Part shown: piece by piece, positions 1-6,056 of the stretch | How the letters are laid out: each line of letters starts with the position of its first letter | Numbering within the stretch: the stretch's first letter is position 1 | From: RGIG1828 sp045654685 | Lineage (GTDB): Bacteria; Bacillota; Clostridia; UMGS1810 | Direction: 5' to 3' | Assembly: GCA_045654685.1 (NCBI GenBank) | Contig: JAZONV010000015.1 | Location: 1 to 6,056 of the forward strand | Length of the DNA stretch: 6,056 nucleotides | The notes under the pieces: generated by a model | Seen by the model: the letters and a program-made list of their open reading frames with translations, nothing else | Told to the model about the DNA's origin: nothing | The model's database searches: none | Made by a program: the position numbers and the translations under genes

Positions 1-1557
1 TTTGATGCAGTTAAAAACAATGCTATATTTAAACTCGAACTAGATGCTGCCGGTGATGGATACATAGAAGAAGACAGACGCATAAATATTTTTGATGATA
101 TCCTTCTTGGCTACTTTAAAAAGAGCGTACGCGAAAAATGTGATGATATTGATAAGGATATTATCAGTGCCATCGAACTTGAACAGCGCTTAAAAGAAAG
201 AATCCGTCTGCGTTCAGAAAGTGAAGGAGATTCTCAAGTTTTCGAACAGGTTACCATCCAGGATGCTGAGCGTCATATTGCAGAAGTTATTGCTGTCGGA
301 GGCAGAATTGCAGCTCCTTCTATTCAGCGTGCAATTAATGAAGAACCAAGAGAAATCAAAGTTTGTGCATATAACAAAATACTTCTTGATAACAGAAAGT
401 TCAGAGTTAAAGATTTAATGCCGAATGGCGAACCTGTAGATACAATTTCCAAATATGAAATTCACTTCTACAATGCACTTTATAACCTTACTCCAAACAA
501 ATTAAAGAAATTTGCAGCACCTTTTGAAACTGAAACAGGTGTTAAAACTGCAGGTACATATCATAAAGCATATACTGATTACTCGCGCAGCATCGGTCCT
601 GATTCAACAAAGAATGCTGCAATTTCAACACACATCGACAAGAGATGGGATTCAATAAAGAGTATGCCAGAAATCGACTTTGACTATCAGGCTCAGGTGG
701 TCAGAAAAATTCATAAAGCATTTATTTATGGACTCATTCACAATGCTATCCAGTTGAAACCGTTGTCAGTTGTTGCAAATGGCAAAAAGATATTCCTGTA
801 CAAAGATTCAAATAACAGAGATGTTGAACTCATGGTACCTAACGGAACACTTTGTGATGAATTCTATGAAATACTCGACGCACTTTATGTGAACGCAAAA
901 GTTGTAGAAGATATTTCGCTTATCAAAGCACGTAACAGAGCAATGAGCGAAGCAAAGAACTGCAATTATGAAGACACAGAATTCTTCCACGATATGTCTG
1001 CTTTTAACTTGCTCCACACTATTCCCGGATTTGATGTAGAAGCAAAGAAACACGATCACTGTGATGGAAGTCAAAAAGCTTTAGAAGCATTAAAAGATGA
1101 AATCCGCAAAAACAAGGAAGCAAGATATGCAGCCGGCGATGCCATTAATGAATTACCAGATGATGGCAAAACATATGTTGAAAATCCGACAAGTCTTTTT
1201 GCAATTCCTCTTATGTTCTATTGCTCATTGCCGAACTCCGGAAGATTTATTTCTGAAATAACTGCAATGGTTGAAGCGGTTATCGATGTATTCCGTGAAG
1301 AATATACAAAATGGGAAAAATCAGAAGATGTTAAGTTTGTGCTTTGTACACGTCTTACAGATGAATTCAATCTGTTAAAGAGAAACTATCACATTTATGT
1401 TGATACAATGCGTGCACCTGCTGCTGATGAAAATCCTGTAATCGATATTATTCAGAGAAAAATTAAAGAAGTTATTCTTGAATCTCCTGAACCGGAAGAT
1501 TATGAAGTATTACTTGATAAAGTAACAAAAGAGTTCAAAGAGGATAAGAAAAACTAA
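1..1557 (+). CDS. C-terminal part of a large cytosolic protein, possibly tubulin-like (Tubulin_2 type); 5' end outside window
   Basis: Frame 1 is open from the first base to the TAA at 1555-1557, giving 518 residues with the start missing. The ATG at 418 is only an internal methionine (visible residue 140): coding sequence continues unbroken upstream of it and no good Shine-Dalgarno precedes it. No signal peptide or membrane helix is visible. Residues 50-75 are charged and helical, then a mixed alpha/beta stretch runs to about 140. A well-patterned helical region follows (about 150-300), including FAAPFETETG (171-180), HIDKRWDSI (211-219) and RKIHKAFIYGL (235-245). Residues 340-395 are charged, low in hydrophobics and look like a variable insert containing a His/Cys patch (351-354). 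The last 120 residues are amphipathic helices. From memory this pattern resembles the region after the GTPase core in long bacterial Tubulin_2 proteins; the glycine-rich GTP loop would lie upstream and cannot be checked. Gene 2 follows after 12 bases, so the two are probably co-transcribed. The coding call is firm; the family is a guess. Confidence 0.6.
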   Translation, partial: FDAVKNNAIFKLELDAAGDGYIEEDRRINIFDDILLGYFKKSVREKCDDIDKDIISAIELEQRLKERIRLRSESEGDSQVFEQVTIQDAERHIAEVIAVGGRIAAPSIQRAINEEPREIKVCAYNKILLDNRKFRVKDLMPNGEPVDTISKYEIHFYNALYNLTPNKLKKFAAPFETETGVKTAGTYHKAYTDYSRSIGPDSTKNAAISTHIDKRWDSIKSMPEIDFDYQAQVVRKIHKAFIYGLIHNAIQLKPLSVVANGKKIFLYKDSNNRDVELMVPNGTLCDEFYEILDALYVNAKVVEDISLIKARNRAMSEAKNCNYEDTEFFHDMSAFNLLHTIPGFDVEAKKHDHCDGSQKALEALKDEIRKNKEARYAAGDAINELPDDGKTYVENPTSLFAIPLMFYCSLPNSGRFISEITAMVEAVIDVFREEYTKWEKSEDVKFVLCTRLTDEFNLLKRNYHIYVDTMRAPAADENPVIDIIQRKIKEVILESPEPEDYEVLLDKVTKEFKEDKKN

Positions 1558-1565
1558 GAAAGAAC

Positions 1566-1569
1566 GGAG
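1566..1569 (+). promoter_or_regulatory. Ribosome-binding site of gene 2, oddly placed
   Basis: GGAG directly abuts the ATG at 1570, with no spacer, which is too close for normal initiation. Two readings fit. A weaker purine run, AAGAAAG at 1556-1562, may serve ATG 1570 with 7 bases of spacing. Alternatively GGAG may serve a TTG start at 1579, 9 bases downstream, which would shorten the protein by three residues. Confidence 0.45.
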
Positions 1570-3672
1570 ATGAGAGACTTGTTTACAGTTTTAATAGCCG
1601 AAAAACCATATATAGATGCCATAAGACTGGAAAACAAAATGTTTTTTGAACCGTTTTTGGAGAACAAAGAGCTGGCGTTTTGCTGTTGGAATCCGGAGGG
1701 ACAGAGTCTTAAAGATTCTGTCCCAGATCTCATCGATATAGTGGGAAGAAAAAAAGACTGGAAAGCAATTATTATTCATAACTGCAGCGATGAGCAAGCA
1801 AAACAAAAAAATCCTTTTGATATAGTTGACAGCAGTGAACTTAAGGATTTAGCTGAGCCGTCTCAAAATCCTATGGCAGATCAGGATTGGGATGACTGGG
1901 AAGAATCGTGGCAATCTTATTATAATCTTTTAATTTCAAATAAAGAGGAAGTTTATAAAAGGTCTCTGAAACTTCCGCTGCAGAAACTTACAACGTGGCT
2001 AAACTTCAAACCCACTGATTTCGTATTATGTGACACTCAGGAAAAAGATGACATACATGAATGGGCATTGAATGAACTTAGCCAGGGCGAAGTTAATCCT
2101 TTTGCAAGACTTGAAAGATTAGAAAGAGATGAATATCGCAACGAACTTAGGATGAAGGAAAAGCTGCGCAGAGAATTTGTTGGCGATAACCCCCTGAGTA
2201 TTGCATATCCGAAAGAAATATATTGTATTTCAAAAAGAATTTCTGAAAACGGATTTTTTAATCCTGAATTCTATTGGAATACACACTCCAAAAACGAATA
2301 TTCAGAATTTTGCGACCGGAATATGTATTTTGATAAAATGCGCTTTTTGGTTTTTGATATTCTGCCTGAAAAACATAAGGATTTTCGTTGTGATAAGATA
2401 AGGTTTTTATCAACCCTATTGGTTTTTGCTACAAACAATGTACCGGGAAGTACAATGGAATCACGCAGACTGTATGCGTTGGAATGTGAAAACGATGATG
2501 TTCCGCTTTTTACTTTAATAACCTCATATGACAAAAAGCTTGCTGCCACATACGAAGTTATTGATAATGAGATAGACCGTATTTACAGTGAAATCCCTGG
2601 AGAATTAACGGATAAAATTGCACAATCATTGTTTTGTTCTCCGATGAATGTAGAGGTTAAACTGGACGAAAACTGTGATTTTGATGCACTGTATCCCGAA
2701 GATGATTTTGCATTGATTCCTTCTTCGCCTGAAGCAGAGGTTGAAAACTGGAAAGAAAGCTGTAAAGGCGTTCAGAAATCCTACGAAAACATAATTCGTC
2801 AGCAACGCAGATCTGTAAAAAAAGGCATTGACAAACTAATTTTGAGCAGCGAACTTTCAGAAGCAAATATAAGCAGACTTACTCCGTTTCAATTAGATGA
2901 TATCGTTGACTATACTGAAAATGCCGAAAATGAAATGGTAGCGTCATTGCCGCCTGACCTTGCTGAAGCATCAAAATATGAAGAGGCGATACAAAAAAAG
3001 GCAGACAAAGTAAAAAATGTTTTGGAAAAAAGAATGAGTAAAGTTGCAACAGTTGTTGTAAGTTCAATAGTTTTATTGATGGCATTGCTCTTATATGCAC
3101 CTTTTATAATGTCAAATCTTTCTTCATCTGAAACTATTGGCACATCTCTTGGTATGCTTGGAGTTATTCTGGCAATCCTGGTCATCGCACTTGTAATAAC
3201 CCTGATAATTTTGAAACTTCCCCTCAGGGAAGCTGTCAAGGACTTTGAAAACACTATGCATTCTGTTGCTGATGAGATCAATGACGGAATGAGAAGATTT
3301 TCAAGATATTTCAGCCTTGCTGCAAATGTCAGACGAGGTTACAAGGTAAAACAATTTGCTTCAAAGAATCTGGATGAGTATACCAAAAGCATCCGTATTC
3401 GTAAAAAGCATCAGGAAGATATCAGGAAAAAAAGAGCTGAACTTGAAGAGATGTATACTGAATTTATTGGTGATAGCAAGTATTATGAAAATACGATGAT
3501 TCAGCCTTATGACTATGACTTCGATAAAAAGGTTGAATATGAATATGCTGTTCCCTTCTTAGCGGGATTTTGCAGAAACATTGACTTCCTGGAAAAAGGA
3601 AATCTTGTTGAAGTTCCATCAGGATATATAACGGGCATTTCAGTCAGAATGGAGGAAATTTATGATAAGTAG
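1570..3672 (+). CDS. Two-helix integral membrane protein with large cytosolic N-terminal region and coiled-coil tail; function unknown
   Basis: The gene is complete, 700 residues, ATG to TAG; a TTG start at 1579 is an alternative. I do not recognise a named family. Residues 1-90 look like a small alpha/beta domain with strands LFTVLIA (4-10) and WKAIIIH (64-70). Residues 103-118 form an acidic, tryptophan-rich linker (DQDWDDWEESW). Residues 130-345 are mixed alpha/beta; 385-490 are largely helical and charged. Two membrane helices follow, about 491-513 and 526-548, joined by a short loop without basic residues (514-525). Basic residues outside both helices (R488, K491, K549, R553) predict a hairpin with both ends in the cytoplasm. 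Residues 555-632 are rich in Lys, Arg and Glu and likely coiled coil. The tail after 640 is aromatic-rich. No nucleotide-binding loop, catalytic triad or zinc site is evident. It lies 12 bases after gene 1 and overlaps gene 3 by 11 bases, suggesting a structural or scaffold partner of both; that role is inference. Confidence 0.85.
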   Translation: MRDLFTVLIAEKPYIDAIRLENKMFFEPFLENKELAFCCWNPEGQSLKDSVPDLIDIVGRKKDWKAIIIHNCSDEQAKQKNPFDIVDSSELKDLAEPSQNPMADQDWDDWEESWQSYYNLLISNKEEVYKRSLKLPLQKLTTWLNFKPTDFVLCDTQEKDDIHEWALNELSQGEVNPFARLERLERDEYRNELRMKEKLRREFVGDNPLSIAYPKEIYCISKRISENGFFNPEFYWNTHSKNEYSEFCDRNMYFDKMRFLVFDILPEKHKDFRCDKIRFLSTLLVFATNNVPGSTMESRRLYALECENDDVPLFTLITSYDKKLAATYEVIDNEIDRIYSEIPGELTDKIAQSLFCSPMNVEVKLDENCDFDALYPEDDFALIPSSPEAEVENWKESCKGVQKSYENIIRQQRRSVKKGIDKLILSSELSEANISRLTPFQLDDIVDYTENAENEMVASLPPDLAEASKYEEAIQKKADKVKNVLEKRMSKVATVVVSSIVLLMALLLYAPFIMSNLSSSETIGTSLGMLGVILAILVIALVITLIILKLPLREAVKDFENTMHSVADEINDGMRRFSRYFSLAANVRRGYKVKQFASKNLDEYTKSIRIRKKHQEDIRKKRAELEEMYTEFIGDSKYYENTMIQPYDYDFDKKVEYEYAVPFLAGFCRNIDFLEKGNLVEVPSGYITGISVRMEEIYDK
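1698..1724. repeat. Strong hairpin (12-bp stem, 3-base loop) inside gene 2
   Basis: GGGACAGAGTCT (1698-1709) pairs with AGATTCTGTCCC (1713-1724) around the loop TAA. All pairs are Watson-Crick except one G-T (G-U in RNA) between 1706 and 1716. Pairing stops at 1697/1725. It is read in frame as residues 43-52 of gene 2 (EGQSLKDSVP). No T-run follows, so it is not an ordinary intrinsic terminator. It could be an RNA structure early in the message, or a small palindromic repeat absorbed into the coding frame. Confidence 0.8.
3651..3655 (+). promoter_or_regulatory. Ribosome-binding site of gene 3
   Basis: GGAGG lies six bases before the ATG at 3662, inside the final codons of gene 2. This good match and spacing fixes the gene 3 start. 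The 11-base overlap makes translational coupling between genes 2 and 3 likely. Confidence 0.85.
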
Positions 3673-6056
3673 TATATTTCAATACATAAAACTCTTTATA
3701 ATATTTCTTCCTTTCATACTGTTTCAGTTCCTGAACAATCGTGTAAACTTTAAAAAAGAAGTGCGGTATAAACATTTCGCTATGCCTATCGTATCGCTTG
3801 TATATTTTGTGCTGATGTTTGGGTTTATAGGCAAATTTTATGATTTGTCAGCATCTTTTGGTGAAGTGATCGATAAATTTCTTAACGAAGACAGTTCGCT
3901 TGCTTTGCTGAACACCGTCAAAGAGTTTTTAGCCGGTATGGGTGTATATATCGCGCTTGTTATTCTCAGCATTATGACTCTGGTGGTCTACATTTTCATC
4001 AAAAGATTTGTATTGCTCTTTTGCAAAGCTGATTTTGATGCTGATACCGTAAGAGGTTCAATAGTAGGTTTATTCTATGAGTTTGATGAATCAGATAACT
4101 GCTGGTATGTAAAAAAATCCTGCGGACAGATGCGCACATTTATAAAAACCGCGTACTATGTTGTCTACATATTATCATCTGTTACGCTTTTTCATTCATA
4201 TGAACTCTTTTACAGAGGTTTGCTGACAGCACCTTTCTGTCCCATACTTTCAATAATTGTGATGAGCGAGCTGGCATTTTTTGTGGACGGTCTGATGAAA
4301 GAGGAAGGCAAAAATACAATTTTTGTAACCAATGATAAGTCAAAACATATCGCTATGTATGCACTGCTCAGAAAGCCTCTCAAAAGACTTTTTGGTGATA
4401 AACTTGCATCAGAGGGAACAACAATCAATGTTACAGGTATCAGCGGCGGTGCTGCTGAAGATATTCTGGCAAACATCGAAAAAAATGGTGAGCACATTGG
4501 TGAAAACTATGCAGCCTTTATGCGTAAAAAGATAGACGGAGGACTTTCTCCCAATGTAGATTATATACGTTCGGGTTATGATTTGGCCATTGGAAAGAGT
4601 CTTCTTTTCAACACACCTTTTTATGACAAACTTATTCCATATGCCTTTTATGCAGTTAACAGATGTTTGCTTTCAGGACAGAAAGTGCTTATTGTTATGG
4701 GAAGACATGGTACAGAGGACGACCTCATTAAATGGTGTCAAAAAGGAATAACTTCTGTAACAAATGTCCCTAACTTATACAAGATTTCTGTTCTTTCAGG
4801 AAAAGAAGCTGATGAAGACAGCACTGACATCGGAATTATATCAAGATCAGGAGTACACGACCTTGATATTCAAAAAGCGAATATCAGTTTCCTGAAAAAA
4901 GTAGGATTTGTTATTGTTGTTGAGCCTTCAAGACTTGTTACTACAGCCCAGATAGGCTTGAATCTTTTGATAAAATGCTGTGGCGAAGACAATAAAATCA
5001 CATTCTGTTCAATGGACAGAAACTGTGACGGTCTTGTTGATTCATTGTCACATATACTGATGACAAATATTACTGAAGTATCAGCAACAGAATATCCTCA
5101 CGGTATGAGTTCATTTATGTGCTGGAAATCAGATGATGAATATCTTCAGCACAGATTGTTTCCGGGTGTATCAAGATACTTGGGTCTTGGCACAGAATTA
5201 TCCTTTGTTGCGCTTAAAAATCAGGTTAAAAGGGCTGTATGGTATGGTGGAGATGCTTATCCGGTATTAGATGCACACTGGATATCTAAGCAGTATTATT
5301 ATGATTTCCTGAAGTATGCAAATCTACCAACTACTCAGGAAAGCTTTGACCAATACTTTAAGACATCGTTCAATATGTGTAACGAATGTGTAAGTGATTA
5401 TTCATATGTAACTGTAGAAGATGACAGAAACAACCTTTTCGAAGCAAGAAGAAACTTTGCAACAATTGCAGAAAACCAAGGTTTTGTAAATGTAATATCT
5501 TCTGAATATATGCTCAGGGAATATATGGCTGATAACACAGGAATTTTCACTGCCGATGCCAAGGCTATTCCATACATAACAGCAGATTATGCAAGAACAA
5601 AGCGTAACTCTGTACTTGCACTATGTTTACTGCTTTGTATTGGGAATGTGTCTGAAAAGGATCTGAAACGTAAACTTATGCTTATGGGTGTTGAAAATGA
5701 TAACTGTGATGAAGCACTCTGGAAGGAAATGTGTGTTCTTTTCTCCTCAAGCGATAGTAGTAGGCTATCCAAAAACGGAAATCCTGTTATTGTGATAGAC
5801 TACATTGATAAAGAAAAGAAACTTGAGTTTGAGAAGGAATCAACAATTATTTTTAAACGCGAATATTCTGTTGATAGTGGAAAATTCGAGAATGTATATA
5901 CCATTGAAAACAAGGAATTTGCCGACATTATCTTAGACGACCTTCAGAATGCAGGCTACATTGCCGAGCTTGAGGGAAAGGATTATTATATCGGTACAGA
6001 GCTTAAAGGCCATGTTTATCAGAAATATTTGCCCGGTCAGTTCTTTACATTGAATG
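3662..6056 (+). CDS. Polytopic membrane protein with degenerate superfamily 2 helicase-like cytosolic domain; 3' end outside window
   Basis: Open from ATG 3662 to the right edge, giving 798 residues with no stop. Membrane helices are likely at about 7-24, 39-59, 93-113, 162-180 and 191-209. The basic loop 27-37 and acidic loop 61-80 suggest an outside N terminus and a cytosolic bulk from 210 onward. Residues 300-465 follow the order of an SF2 helicase first lobe: GKS at 311-313 where Walker A belongs but lacking the glycine-rich loop; a strand KVLIVMGRH (341-349), like motif Ia; IGIISRSG (390-397), like motif Ib; FVIVVEPSRL (416-425), aligning with the Walker B/DEAH box but with the aspartate replaced by Val and the His lost; and ITFCSMDRN (446-454), where SAT would lie. 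ATP hydrolysis is therefore doubtful. Residues 577-650 hold a dense block (VEDDRNNLFEARRNF, then YMLREYMADN). The stretches 647-690 and 750-780 could be winged helices. There is one CxxC (573-576) but no full zinc site. The helicase relationship is inferred by eye; a remote or unrelated fold is possible. Confidence 0.65.
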   Translation, partial: MISSIFQYIKLFIIFLPFILFQFLNNRVNFKKEVRYKHFAMPIVSLVYFVLMFGFIGKFYDLSASFGEVIDKFLNEDSSLALLNTVKEFLAGMGVYIALVILSIMTLVVYIFIKRFVLLFCKADFDADTVRGSIVGLFYEFDESDNCWYVKKSCGQMRTFIKTAYYVVYILSSVTLFHSYELFYRGLLTAPFCPILSIIVMSELAFFVDGLMKEEGKNTIFVTNDKSKHIAMYALLRKPLKRLFGDKLASEGTTINVTGISGGAAEDILANIEKNGEHIGENYAAFMRKKIDGGLSPNVDYIRSGYDLAIGKSLLFNTPFYDKLIPYAFYAVNRCLLSGQKVLIVMGRHGTEDDLIKWCQKGITSVTNVPNLYKISVLSGKEADEDSTDIGIISRSGVHDLDIQKANISFLKKVGFVIVVEPSRLVTTAQIGLNLLIKCCGEDNKITFCSMDRNCDGLVDSLSHILMTNITEVSATEYPHGMSSFMCWKSDDEYLQHRLFPGVSRYLGLGTELSFVALKNQVKRAVWYGGDAYPVLDAHWISKQYYYDFLKYANLPTTQESFDQYFKTSFNMCNECVSDYSYVTVEDDRNNLFEARRNFATIAENQGFVNVISSEYMLREYMADNTGIFTADAKAIPYITADYARTKRNSVLALCLLLCIGNVSEKDLKRKLMLMGVENDNCDEALWKEMCVLFSSSDSSRLSKNGNPVIVIDYIDKEKKLEFEKESTIIFKREYSVDSGKFENVYTIENKEFADIILDDLQNAGYIAELEGKDYYIGTELKGHVYQKYLPGQFFTLN

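Noticed and set aside
221..418. Plus-strand 65-codon open frame
   Set aside because: It is out of frame within gene 1, which is clearly coding over the same bases.
808..1074. Minus-strand 88-codon open frame
   Set aside because: It is antisense to gene 1, whose protein is well structured here. The opposite reading looks like random hydrophobic sequence.
418..1557. A separate 379-residue gene starting at ATG 418
   Set aside because: The same frame is open from base 1 with coding-like sequence, and no ribosome-binding site precedes 418. The ATG is an internal methionine of a larger gene.
3217..3232. Short inverted repeat CTTCCC/GGGAAG with a four-base loop
   Set aside because: Only six pairs, inside coding sequence and without a T-tract; expected by chance.
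2910..3281. Minus-strand 123-codon open frame
   Set aside because: It lies wholly inside gene 2, opposite its membrane helices and coiled coil. Its product is low in complexity and it has no convincing start signals.
1749..3433. Several A7 runs in gene 2 (for example 1749-1755, 1805-1811, 2817-2823, 2993-2999, 3427-3433) as frameshift sites
   Set aside because: Similar runs occur in gene 3 (4111-4117, 4479-4485), and they fit Lys-rich, AT-rich coding sequence. No overlapping alternative frame makes a sensible product.
4210..4497. Minus-strand 95-codon open frame
   Set aside because: It is antisense to gene 3, which is continuous across it. Its Ser/Leu/Ile-rich product is typical of shadow translation.
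5378..5389. Zinc-binding CxxC in gene 3 (residues 573-576)
   Set aside because: Only one Cys pair is seen and no second pair at suitable distance, so a zinc site cannot be supported from sequence alone.

Overview
The window is one tightly packed plus-strand gene cluster with no intergenic space beyond 12 bases. It holds the 3' part of a large gene (open from base 1 to 1557), a complete 700-codon gene (1570-3672) and the 5' part of a third gene (3662 to the right edge, 798 codons visible). All three share AT-rich composition and similar codon use (AGA for Arg, AAA for Lys, GCA for Ala common). Genes 2 and 3 overlap by 11 bases. This is the layout of a single operon whose promoter and terminator lie outside the window. 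Composition, purine-rich ribosome-binding sites and high cysteine content suggest an AT-rich anaerobe, such as a gut or rumen Clostridia member or a host-associated Treponema. No rRNA, tRNA or housekeeping gene is present to settle this.

Gene 1 is cytosolic and resembles, from memory of the family, the region downstream of the GTPase core in the large bacterial 'tubulin-like' proteins (Pfam Tubulin_2). The diagnostic nucleotide-binding part would lie upstream, so this is tentative. Gene 2 is a membrane protein of no family I can name: about 490 cytosolic residues, a two-helix membrane hairpin, and a charged coiled-coil tail. Gene 3 starts with about five membrane helices, followed by a large cytosolic part. 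That part follows the order of a superfamily 2 helicase N-terminal lobe, but its Walker A and DEAD/DEAH motifs are degenerate. Helical, possibly winged-helix, sequence follows and runs off the window.

Predicted topology places the bulk of all three proteins on the cytoplasmic side of the membrane. My working inference is a membrane-anchored assembly in which a filament- or GTPase-like protein works with two integral membrane partners, one carrying a remodelled helicase fold. Known bacterial conflict (defence) systems combine such parts, but nothing here proves defence. No effector nuclease, toxin, protease or mobile-element gene is visible.

At the DNA level the one striking non-coding signal is a near-perfect 12-base-pair hairpin with a three-base loop (1698-1724) inside the start of gene 2. 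It is read through in frame and has no T-tract after it.
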